Below are positions 8,652 to 16,217 of a stretch of 64,000 nucleotides of DNA, in pieces. Each line of letters opens with the position of its first letter. Positions within the stretch are counted from its first letter, which is position 1. This stretch comes from Pseudanabaena sp. FACHB-2040 (GTDB taxonomy: Bacteria > Cyanobacteriota > Cyanobacteriia > Phormidesmidales > Phormidesmidaceae). The stretch is from assembly GCF_014696715.1 (NCBI RefSeq), contig NZ_JACJQO010000019.1, forward strand, positions 424,228 through 488,227. The letters are read 5' to 3'. The notes below the pieces were generated by a model. That model was not told the origin of the DNA and searched no databases. It was given only the letters and a program-made list of their open reading frames with translations. Position numbers and translations under genes: made by a program.

Positions 8652-9686
8652 TTGTCGCAAGGGTATCGAGTTGCCATCTTAGGAGCTACCGGAGCCGTCG
8701 GCAGTGAACTGTTGATGTTGCTGGAGGAGCGGTCTTTCCCTCTAGCGGATCTAAAGCTGCTAGCATCTCCCCGATCGGCGGGTAAAACTCTCCGCTTTAA
8801 ACAAGAGACCCTGACCATTGAAGCGCTCAGCGATACCTCCTTCAACGGCATTGATATTGTTCTGGCCTCCGCAGGCGCATCGATCTCCCGAGAGTGGGCT
8901 CCCAAGGCAGCACGGGCCGGGGCAGTCGTGATAGACAACTCCAGCGCCTTTCGTATGGATCCCCAGGTGCCTTTGGTTGTCCCTGAGGTCAATGGTCAAG
9001 CAGCAGCTCAACATCAGGGCATTATCGCCAACCCCAACTGCACAACTATCTTGATGTCTCTGGCTGTCTGGCCGCTGCATCAGGTTAGGCCCGTGCAGCG
9101 GCTGGTCGTTGCAACCTATCAGTCAGCTAGCGGTGCAGGCGCACGAGCCATGGAGGAAGTCAAGCAACAGGCTCGCGCCATTCTTGACGGCCAAACGCCC
9201 CAAACAGAGGCGTTTCCCTATCCTCTAGCCTTCAATCTGTTCCCCCACAACTCAGCCCTAAACGAGCTGGGCTACTGCCAGGAAGAGATGAAAATGGTGA
9301 ATGAGACCCGCAAAATATTTGATGTGCCCAATTTAAGAATTACGGCAACTTGTGTTCGGGTTCCCGTGCTGCGGGCACACTCAGAAGCAGTTAACCTAGA
9401 GTTTGAAGAACCTTTTGCTCCAGCAGAAGCTAAAGCCATCTTGGCCCAAGCCCCCGGAGTTAAGGTAGTAGAAGACTGGCAAGCTAACTACTTCCCGATG
9501 CCTATTGACGCTAGCGGTCAAGACGATGTGCTGGTCGGTCGGATTCGGCAGGATATCTCTCACGACCATAGCCTAGACCTGTGGCTCTGTGGCGATCAGA
9601 TCCGCAAGGGTGCCGCCCTCAATGCGGTACAAATCGCTGAGCTATTAGTCGCTAAGCAGTGGCTGAAGGTACCTGCCACAGTTTAG
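8652..9686 (+). CDS. asd: Aspartate-semialdehyde dehydrogenase
   Basis: The enzyme reduces beta-aspartyl phosphate to aspartate semialdehyde with NADPH, the branch point to lysine/diaminopimelate, threonine and methionine. The 344-residue form shows the NADP-binding GATGAVGSE (residues 11-19), catalytic Cys130 in ANPNCTTI, and the region around the catalytic histidine, RVPVLRAHSE. No ATG is available. TTG at 8652 has AGGAGG nine bases upstream and gives the family N terminus SQGYRVAILGATGAVG, so I prefer it to the TTG at 8613. It is followed by dapA, the next step to diaminopimelate, and then rnj. The same trio occurs in Synechocystis (slr0549-0551). Confidence 0.96.
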   Translation: MSQGYRVAILGATGAVGSELLMLLEERSFPLADLKLLASPRSAGKTLRFKQETLTIEALSDTSFNGIDIVLASAGASISREWAPKAARAGAVVIDNSSAFRMDPQVPLVVPEVNGQAAAQHQGIIANPNCTTILMSLAVWPLHQVRPVQRLVVATYQSASGAGARAMEEVKQQARAILDGQTPQTEAFPYPLAFNLFPHNSALNELGYCQEEMKMVNETRKIFDVPNLRITATCVRVPVLRAHSEAVNLEFEEPFAPAEAKAILAQAPGVKVVEDWQANYFPMPIDASGQDDVLVGRIRQDISHDHSLDLWLCGDQIRKGAALNAVQIAELLVAKQWLKVPATV

Positions 9687-9858
9687 CTAGAGATATCGCT
9701 TAAAGATAATCGTGTTAGCCTGTGTTCGATGGCTTAAGCGCCTGCCCCTTAAGGATTCGCTGTTGCCATAGACTTCATGTAAACCTGGAGATGCCGCTAT
9801 GATGCCGTGGACAGTAGCGTCAGCACAGAAAAGATGATAACTAGGAGATAGAGAACGC

Positions 9859-10737
9859 GTGGCGTATTTCGGGCAAGTCTTGACGGCTATGGTGACCCCC
9901 TTTAACGAGGATGGAGCCGTTAACTACGCTGTTGCTGAAAAGCTGGCGGCCCACTTAGTTGACCACGGTAGTGATGCTCTAGTAGTGTGCGGCACAACAG
10001 GGGAGTCGCCGACACTTTCCTGGGATGAAGAATACCAGCTGTTCAAGACCGTGCAGCAGGCGGTTGCCGGTCGGGCCAAGGTGGTTGCCGGTACCGGCTC
10101 CAACTCCACTCATGAGGCTGTTGAAGCAACTCGCAAAGCCAGCCACCTGGGATTAGATGGTACGCTACAGGTAGTCCCTTATTACAACAAACCCCCGCAG
10201 GAGGGCCTCTACCAGCACTTTCGTGCGATCGCACAAGCCGTTCCTGATTTGCCTTTGATGCTCTATAACGTGCCAGGGCGCACCAGCCAAAACCTAGCAG
10301 TAGAAACGGTGGTTAAGCTGGCTGAGATTCCCAACATCATGGCTATCAAGGAAGCTAGCGGCAGTCTCGATCAGGCTAGCCAGATTCGTGCAGCTACTCC
10401 CGAAGAGTTTGCCATTTACTCCGGAGATGATTCTCTAACGCTGCCTTTGTTAGCAGTAGGAGGCACTGGAGTGGTCAGCGTAGCCAGCCACCTGGTAGGC
10501 GACCAAATTCGGCAGATGATTCAGGCCTTTGAATCAGGACAGGTCAAGCAGGCTACCCAAATTCACCTGCAGCTCATGCCTTTGTTTAAGGCTTTGTTTG
10601 CAACGACTAATCCTATCCCTGTTAAAGTAGCCCTAGCGCTAAAGGGCTGGCAAGTAGGCGGCGTTCGTCCCCCTCTCTGCCCTCCTTCTGCTGATGTTAA
10701 GCAAGTGCTTGAGCAGGTTCTACATGAGCTTGCCTAG
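9859..10737 (+). CDS. dapA: 4-hydroxy-tetrahydrodipicolinate synthase
   Basis: DapA condenses aspartate semialdehyde with pyruvate, the first committed step to diaminopimelate and lysine. The 292-residue TIM barrel has the Schiff-base Lys164 in AIKEASG, the Thr46/Thr47 motif GTTGES and Tyr136 in LYNVPGR. The GTG start at 9859 has AGGAG 11 bases upstream and gives the usual N terminus [15 protein letters not shown]. It is 172 bases after asd and probably belongs to the same transcription unit. Substrate continuity with asd makes the assignment secure. Confidence 0.97.
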   Translation: MAYFGQVLTAMVTPFNEDGAVNYAVAEKLAAHLVDHGSDALVVCGTTGESPTLSWDEEYQLFKTVQQAVAGRAKVVAGTGSNSTHEAVEATRKASHLGLDGTLQVVPYYNKPPQEGLYQHFRAIAQAVPDLPLMLYNVPGRTSQNLAVETVVKLAEIPNIMAIKEASGSLDQASQIRAATPEEFAIYSGDDSLTLPLLAVGGTGVVSVASHLVGDQIRQMIQAFESGQVKQATQIHLQLMPLFKALFATTNPIPVKVALALKGWQVGGVRPPLCPPSADVKQVLEQVLHELA

Positions 10738-11132
10738 CTGCTAGATGCAAACTACCAGCTTGACCTCAGCAACACCAATTTTCTAACAACTAAATACCCT
10801 CCAGAGACTTCCTTTCCGGCTTCAAAACCTCTTGTCAAAGTCCACTGATATATCCATAGCAGCTGTCTATGTCAATCAATTTAGCACCTGACCTTCCACT
10901 CAAAATTTGCCTGTCCACTACTCATTTTGGCAGTCTGCTTTAGGCTGAGCCTCACAACCTCGCTTACCAGGCACTGTCTAAGGCATCCCCACACCAGAAA
11001 TAAGCTTCTTATTTTTGCTCTTTCTAACTTCACTCCAAAGGAATTTGCCTGCTAACGCTATAGCAAACCAGCATCTTCCATGACTAAAGCTTCTCCGTCC
11101 GTTCACACTTTTTGGATAAATTGTCTTTTTGT
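10738..11132. other. dapA-rnj intergenic region
   Basis: I see no gene, tRNA or strong hairpin in these 395 bases. The stretch is AT-rich with pyrimidine runs and has no ribosome-binding site just before the rnj ATG. It probably carries the 5' leader of rnj and perhaps its promoter, but I cannot point to one. Confidence 0.4.
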
Positions 11133-12887
11133 ATGACTCAAAACAACTCAGAACCTGCTTTGAAAGTGATTCCCCTCGGTGGGCTGCACGAAATCGGTAA
11201 AAACACCTGCGTCTTTGAATTCAATGATGAAATCATGCTGTTAGACGCGGGATTGGCATTTCCCAGCGAGGATATGCACGGCGTCAACATCGTTTTGCCC
11301 GACGTCACTTACCTGCGAGAGAACCGTCACAAGATCAAAGGCATGATCGTGACCCACGGTCACGAAGACCACATCGGCGGTATTTCCTTCCACCTCAAGC
11401 AGTTCGATATCCCTGTCATTTACGGGCCTCGGCTAGCCATGGCCCTGCTTGAAAACAAGCTTGAAGAAGCAGGCCTTAGCGATCACACTGAATTGCGTAC
11501 CGTTCGCCCTCGGGAAATTGTCAGAATTGGCAACTCTTTCCTAGTTGAATACATTCGCAATACCCATTCCATTGCTGATAGCTTCTCAGTCGCTATCCAT
11601 ACCCCTGCTGGCATTGTCATCCATACTGGAGATTTCAAGGTAGACCACACGCCGGTTGATGGCGAACATTTCGATCTGCAAAGACTAGCAGACTACGGTG
11701 AGCGCGGAGTTCTGTGTCTAATTAGTGACTCCACCAACTCTGAAGTGCCTGGCCATACGCCTTCAGAGCGGTCTGTCTATCCCAACTTAGACCGCATCTT
11801 CGCTCAAACTGAGGGGCGACTGATCGTTACTACATTCGCGTCCTCGGTTCACCGGGTCAACATGATCTTAGATCTGGCTCGCAAACATCAGAGATCGGTC
11901 TTTGTCGTTGGGCGGTCCATGCTTAACGTCATTGCCCACGCTCGCGAGCTAGGCTACATCAAGTGCGAGGAAAGCCTTTTCCAGCCTTTGCGTAGCCTAA
12001 ATCAGCTTCCCCCCGAGAAAGCTTTAATCCTGACTACCGGCTCTCAAGGTGAGCCTATGGCAGCCCTCACGCGCATTGCCAATAGCGCCCACCGCCAAAT
12101 CAGAATTCAGCAAGGCGACACTGTCGTTTTCTCAGCCAACCCAATTCCAGGGAACACCATCTCTGTTGTCAACACCATTGACAAGTTAATGATGCTGGGA
12201 GCCAAAGTAATCTATGGTCGCGATAAAGGCATTCACGTTTCAGGCCATGGGGCTCAGGAAGACCAAAAGCTAATCCTAGCGCTCACCCGACCTCGTTACT
12301 TCCTGCCGGTACACGGAGAGCACCGAATGCTGGTTCGCCATGCAGAAACGGCTCAAAGCATGGGTATTCCGGCTGAGAACATGGTGATCATCAAGAACGG
12401 AGACATGGTTGAAGTGTCACCGTCTGGTATCAGAGTAGCTGGGCAGGTTCCCTCTGGCATTGAACTGGTAGATTCCTCCCGTTTTGGGGTTGGCAACGAT
12501 ATTCTGCGCGAACGGCAGCGGCTAGCCGCAGATGGCCTTGTTACGATCGCAGCTGTTGTTGATACAACCGGCGTGCTGTTGTCGAAACCAGCCATTCAAA
12601 TCAAGGGAGTCGCTCAACCGGTCAACCAAGACAAGCTGCAGCAGTCAGCCTACAACGCGATTGAAACCGTTCTAGCTAATCGCTGGTCGGAGATGGTAGT
12701 CGGAAATAAAGCGGATGCTATTGACTGGAATGCACTGCAAGGATTAATTGAGCAAGAGCTCAAGCGACTCGTTCGGCGGGAACTGCCTAAGAGCGAACCG
12801 ATGGTCGTTGTGATGCTGCAGTGGCCCGAAGTGCAGCGGCAAGTCAAGAGCCAAAGGCCAACCCTAGCTGCCGTTTCTGCTCAATAA
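11133..12887 (+). CDS. rnj: Ribonuclease J
   Basis: This 584-residue metallo-beta-lactamase/beta-CASP nuclease has the metal site HGHEDH (residues 75-80). It also has THSIADS, the acidic residue in HTGDFKVD, SDSTNSEVPG, and the beta-CASP histidine segments GSQGEP, VSGHGAQED and PVHGEHR. The C-terminal 130 residues match the RNase J-specific domain. The family degrades RNA 5' to 3' and can cleave internally. In cyanobacteria it works beside RNase E, which here is encoded immediately downstream in its own unit. I used the ATG at 11133 (MTQNNSEPALKVIPLGG); a TTG at 11112 is in frame. The gene ends at a strong hairpin (12907-12951). Confidence 0.96.
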   Translation: MTQNNSEPALKVIPLGGLHEIGKNTCVFEFNDEIMLLDAGLAFPSEDMHGVNIVLPDVTYLRENRHKIKGMIVTHGHEDHIGGISFHLKQFDIPVIYGPRLAMALLENKLEEAGLSDHTELRTVRPREIVRIGNSFLVEYIRNTHSIADSFSVAIHTPAGIVIHTGDFKVDHTPVDGEHFDLQRLADYGERGVLCLISDSTNSEVPGHTPSERSVYPNLDRIFAQTEGRLIVTTFASSVHRVNMILDLARKHQRSVFVVGRSMLNVIAHARELGYIKCEESLFQPLRSLNQLPPEKALILTTGSQGEPMAALTRIANSAHRQIRIQQGDTVVFSANPIPGNTISVVNTIDKLMMLGAKVIYGRDKGIHVSGHGAQEDQKLILALTRPRYFLPVHGEHRMLVRHAETAQSMGIPAENMVIIKNGDMVEVSPSGIRVAGQVPSGIELVDSSRFGVGNDILRERQRLAADGLVTIAAVVDTTGVLLSKPAIQIKGVAQPVNQDKLQQSAYNAIETVLANRWSEMVVGNKADAIDWNALQGLIEQELKRLVRRELPKSEPMVVVMLQWPEVQRQVKSQRPTLAAVSAQ

Positions 12888-12906
12888 GAGAGTTTCGGTT
12901 TTTATC

Positions 12907-12957
12907 AAACGGGGCACTCGTGACTGTTTTTAAGTCAGGGCTGCCCCGTTTAAGTTT
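12907..12957 (+). terminator. Intrinsic terminator after rnj
   Basis: AAACGGGGCA (12907-12916) and TGCCCCGTTT (12942-12951) are perfect complements, with an inner TGACT/AGTCA stem (12921-12925 and 12933-12937). The stem is followed by TAAGTTT. It lies 19 bases after the rnj stop, so it should end the asd-dapA-rnj transcript and isolate the rne region. The T-tract is short. Confidence 0.8.
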
Positions 12958-13043
12958 AGGGATAGGGGCCAATTAATATTAAGAAAAATAAAGATACAGG
13001 CGTGCAAATCTAGCTGTCTTATGCTAGAAAATAGCCAGTTGAT

Positions 13044-13073
13044 TTGGTTCAACCCTCCGCTGGGCGCTATAAT
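13044..13073 (+). promoter_or_regulatory. Sigma-70-type promoter upstream of rne
   Basis: TATAAT at 13068-13073 is a consensus -10, and TTGGTT at 13044-13049 is a fair -35, 18 bases apart. Transcription should start near 13080, about 340 bases before the rne ATG. The promoter would drive the structured RNA at 13080-13245 and, on read-through, rne. Long rne leaders are known in other bacteria, where RNase E controls its own mRNA. Confidence 0.65.
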
Positions 13074-13079
13074 GCTAGC

Positions 13080-13245
13080 AACAGGAGCGATTGTGCCTGG
13101 TCGGTCAAGCAGGTTACCAGTGGTTTAGCAGCTACGAGTTCTGAACACTCAAGCGCTTCTGTCAGGATGCCTGTTCAATTTAACAAGTCTTGGCAAGGGC
13201 AAGAAGCCCCGGAGTAGCCAAGAGTGTTGTGTAACCTGCTTTTTT
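13080..13245 (+). ncRNA. Candidate structured RNA or attenuator leader upstream of rne
   Basis: The sequence folds into a nested structure. AAGCAGGTTAC (13107-13117) pairs exactly with GTAACCTGCTT (13231-13241). Inside, AACACT (13144-13149) pairs with AGTGTT (13223-13228), and CTTGGC (13189-13194) with GCCAAG (13217-13222). The terminal hairpin is GGGC/GCCC (13197-13200 and 13206-13209). A side hairpin CAGG-ATG-CCTG sits at about 13163-13172. The outer stem ends in a six-T run (13240-13245), as in an intrinsic terminator. With the promoter just upstream, this could be a small RNA of about 165 bases, or the attenuated leader of rne. I could not match it to 6S, SRP, tmRNA or Yfr RNAs from memory. 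Confidence 0.55.
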
Positions 13246-13262
13246 AGCCATCTCCTGACCAG

Positions 13263-13277
13263 GGTGAAGGTTTCACC
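13263..13277 (+). other. Small hairpin in the rne leader
   Basis: GGTGAA (13263-13268) pairs with TTCACC (13272-13277) across a three-base loop. Further downstream the leader has an A5T5 block at 13346-13355 and a perfect 12-base palindrome TGCAATATTGCA at 13378-13389, 34 bases before the rne start. These may be RNase E recognition or protein-binding features; function is not shown by the sequence. Confidence 0.45.
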
Positions 13278-13422
13278 GCTGCATTCAGGTTTCATGTCGG
13301 AGATAAAGTTCTCTCCAGCCATGATTAGGTGGCCTTTGTTTGCCTAAAAATTTTTACCACCAGATGATTAAGTACATTGCAATATTGCATGCCGAGACTG
13401 GTGAGCCTTTTGAGGAATTTGC

Positions 13423-15564
13423 ATGCCGAAGCAAATAGTTATTGCTGAGCAGCATCGAACAGCTGCCGTTTTTTCTGAAGATCAAATCCAGGAACTTATT
13501 GTTGCAACGGGAACCCACCAAGTCAGCGACATCTACCTGGGCACGGTTGAGAATGTCTTGCCAGGTATCGATGCAGCTTTTATCAATATTGGTGATAGTG
13601 AGCGCAACGGGTTTATGCATGTCTCTGACTTGGGACCTCTGCGCTTAAAACGCTCTGCCGGTTCGATTACGGAGTTGGTGGCTCCCCAGCAGAAGGTGCT
13701 GGTTCAGATCATGAAGGAGCCCACCGGCAACAAAGGACCTCGCTTAACCGGCAACATTACTCTTCCTGGCCGATACCTAGTACTGATGCCGTTTGGTCGA
13801 GGGGTCAATCTCTCTCGCCGAATTCGTAGTGAGAATGAACGTAGCCGCCTGCGGGCTTTAGCCATTTTGATTAAGCCCGCAGGTATGGGGCTTCTAGTCC
13901 GAACGGAAGCTGAAGGTGTGGCCGAAAAAGCCATCATTGAAGATCTCGAGATGCTGCAGCGGCAGTGGGAAAATGTCCAGCAGCAGGCTTTGGCGACTCG
14001 TCCTCCAGCCCTGTTAAATCGAGACGACGACTTTGTTCAGCGAGTCTTGCGAGACGTCTACAGTTCAGACGTCAATCGTATCGTTACCGATTCTCACACG
14101 GGCATGAAGCGGGTCAAGCAGTACCTGGCTAGCTGGAGTGAGGGTAAGCTGCCAACCGGCGTTTTGATCGATCATCACCGAGACCGCACTCCCCTACTTG
14201 AGTACTTCCGGGTCAATGCTGCCATTCGCGAAGCCCTCAAGCCTCGAGTTGACTTGCCCTCTGGCGGGTATATCATTATTGAGCCGACTGAAGCGCTTAC
14301 GGTAATTGACGTTAACTCTGGCTCTTTTACTCGGTCAGCGACCTCTCGGGAGACGGTGCTATGGACCAACTGTGAAGCAGCCACTGAAATTGCCCGGCAG
14401 CTACGTTTAAGAAATATAGCTGGGGTGATTATCGTTGACTTCATCGATATGGACTCGCGGCGCGATCAGCTTCAGGTTTTAGAACACTTTAACAAAGCTA
14501 TCCGCTCTGATAAGGCCAGACCTCAGATTTCTCAGCTTTCGGAATTAGGGTTAGTGGAGCTGACCCGGAAGCGCCAGGGTCAGAACCTATATGAGCTCTT
14601 TGGAAGACTCTGTCCTACCTGTGGTGGTTTAGGTCATCTGGTGCATTTGCCCGGAGAAAATGCTGAAGAAGTGCAGCCTTTGGTTCAGGAGACCGGAAGA
14701 AGCTACACTCCGGTTGCCAATCGGACCCCAGCTGCAGTGCAGCCGGTTGTGCGAGACACCCCCCGCGAGGTCCGAGGGGAGGAGCTAGAGCCCTTCCAGG
14801 ATTTGCAAGAACTGGATCTGGTCAACCATCCCAGCTATCAAGAGCGCACAGGGCGAGGCAATCGACGGCGGCGGCGGCGGGAACCCTTACCCACACGCAG
14901 CAATGGTGGTCGCGACGGAGCCACCGCCAAAGAAATTCCACCTCCAGCAGCAGCGCCAGTGGTGCCAGAGCCAGTAGCGGCTCCAGCAGCAGCAGTGGAA
15001 GAAGAGAAGCTGCCTGTACGAACCGGACGAAGCCGGAGTGGCAACGGTCGTCATGAGAAAAAGCCCGTAGCGGCCCCTCAAGTTGTCGCTGTTGAGATGA
15101 CGCCAGATGAGCAGCGCATTTATGCCATGATGGGCATTTCTCCTCTGGTCCTGGCTAATCAAGAGCTGACTGATCCAAAGAATACGACTATTGCGGTGGT
15201 GCTTCCAGGCGAAGCGGCTTCCTTCTCTGCCCCAGAAATCGCTGAGGCTCCAGCCCCTGTGGTAGCTGATGGCGAGATTGAAAAACCGGTACGTCGTCAA
15301 AGAAAGCAAGCCACTGAGACTCCAGAACCTGAGGAAGTTAGCCCAACATCAGTTTCTGTTGAAGCTGAGAGTAGTGCCTTTGCAGAAGCTTCGCCAACAC
15401 ACACTGAGCCAACGGCGCAGATTGATTCGGTGACGCCAGCTGAGACTGTAACGCCAGCTGAGTCTATAGAGACACAAGAGACACAAGCCTCTGAAGAGGA
15501 GTCTGATGCTAACGTCCGTCGCCGCCGTCGTCGTCGTTCCTCTGCAACTGCTACTAATCAGTAG
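13423..15564 (+). CDS. rne: Ribonuclease E/G family endoribonuclease
   Basis: The 713-residue protein has an N-terminal S1 domain (about residues 35-120, VSDIYLGTVENVLPGIDAAF), an RNase H-like and DNase I-like catalytic core with metal aspartates in VIDVNSGSFT and VDFIDM, and the zinc-link CPTCGG near residue 404. After residue 420 the chain is low-complexity, rich in Pro, Ala and Glu. It contains an RRRRRR patch (near residue 487) and a C-terminal arginine run followed by SSATATNQ. In Anabaena the comparable terminal arginine-serine peptide binds polynucleotide phosphorylase. The enzyme cuts AU-rich single-stranded RNA. The ATG at 13423 has GAGGA six bases upstream; rnhB follows after 14 bases. 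Confidence 0.97.
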   Translation: MPKQIVIAEQHRTAAVFSEDQIQELIVATGTHQVSDIYLGTVENVLPGIDAAFINIGDSERNGFMHVSDLGPLRLKRSAGSITELVAPQQKVLVQIMKEPTGNKGPRLTGNITLPGRYLVLMPFGRGVNLSRRIRSENERSRLRALAILIKPAGMGLLVRTEAEGVAEKAIIEDLEMLQRQWENVQQQALATRPPALLNRDDDFVQRVLRDVYSSDVNRIVTDSHTGMKRVKQYLASWSEGKLPTGVLIDHHRDRTPLLEYFRVNAAIREALKPRVDLPSGGYIIIEPTEALTVIDVNSGSFTRSATSRETVLWTNCEAATEIARQLRLRNIAGVIIVDFIDMDSRRDQLQVLEHFNKAIRSDKARPQISQLSELGLVELTRKRQGQNLYELFGRLCPTCGGLGHLVHLPGENAEEVQPLVQETGRSYTPVANRTPAAVQPVVRDTPREVRGEELEPFQDLQELDLVNHPSYQERTGRGNRRRRRREPLPTRSNGGRDGATAKEIPPPAAAPVVPEPVAAPAAAVEEEKLPVRTGRSRSGNGRHEKKPVAAPQVVAVEMTPDEQRIYAMMGISPLVLANQELTDPKNTTIAVVLPGEAASFSAPEIAEAPAPVVADGEIEKPVRRQRKQATETPEPEEVSPTSVSVEAESSAFAEASPTHTEPTAQIDSVTPAETVTPAESIETQETQASEEESDANVRRRRRRRSSATATNQ

Positions 15565-15578
15565 CGGGCTCGGTTTAG

Positions 15579-16217
15579 ATGGCCGATCCGGCACAGGACA
15601 CCTGCAGAGCAGCGGGAGTAGATGAGGTAGGGCGAGGCGCTTTATTTGGTCCTGTGGTTGCAGCTGCAGTCATACTGTCTGACGCTTCTGCCTGTGAGCT
15701 GATTAGCCTAGGGGTTAGGGACAGCAAACAACTCTCCCCAACCCGCAGGCAGGTTTTGGCTGTAGCGATCCAGCAGCTAGCAGTTGACTGCAAGATTGGT
15801 CTGGCTTCGGTTCAAGAAATTGATCGCCTGAATATTTTGCAGGCGTCTTTGCTGGCTATGAAGCGGGCGATCTTACAACTTGACCCGGCTCCGAGCCTTT
15901 GTTTGATCGACGGCAATCAGCGAGTACCTGACCTGCCAATGTCGCAGCAAACAATCGTAAAGGGGGACCAGCAGAATTGTGCGATCGCAGCCGCCAGCAT
16001 CCTTGCCAAAGTCTGGCGTGACACCTTAATCACCCGCTTAGCAAGCCGTTATCCTGGGTACGACTTAGCCGCTAACAAGGGCTATGGCAGCCTTAAGCAT
16101 CGGCAGGCGCTAGCGACACTGGGCCCTTCCCCACAGCATCGCCTCTCTTTTCGCCCCTGTCAGATCGCGGCTTTGCACCCTGAACAGCTGTCTCCGCTGC
16201 CTAGAAGCAGCAGCTAG
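15579..16217 (+). CDS. rnhB: Ribonuclease HII
   Basis: RNase HII cleaves RNA in RNA-DNA hybrids and removes single ribonucleotides from DNA. The 212-residue protein has the active-site motif GVDEVGRGALFGPV (Asp15, Glu16), a further acidic residue in LCLIDGNQ, and the conserved helix AAASILAKVWRD with the YPGYDLAANKGYGSLKH segment. It starts at an ATG 14 bases after rne and is almost certainly co-transcribed with it, as in Synechocystis (slr1129-slr1130). Its last four bases overlap the end of the convergent deacetylase gene. Confidence 0.96.
   Translation: MADPAQDTCRAAGVDEVGRGALFGPVVAAAVILSDASACELISLGVRDSKQLSPTRRQVLAVAIQQLAVDCKIGLASVQEIDRLNILQASLLAMKRAILQLDPAPSLCLIDGNQRVPDLPMSQQTIVKGDQQNCAIAAASILAKVWRDTLITRLASRYPGYDLAANKGYGSLKHRQALATLGPSPQHRLSFRPCQIAALHPEQLSPLPRSSS

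Noticed and set aside
13080..13245. Identification of the structured RNA as 6S, SRP or RNase P RNA
   Set aside because: The nested stems give a superficial 6S-like shape, but I could not find family-specific conserved segments, so I leave it unnamed.
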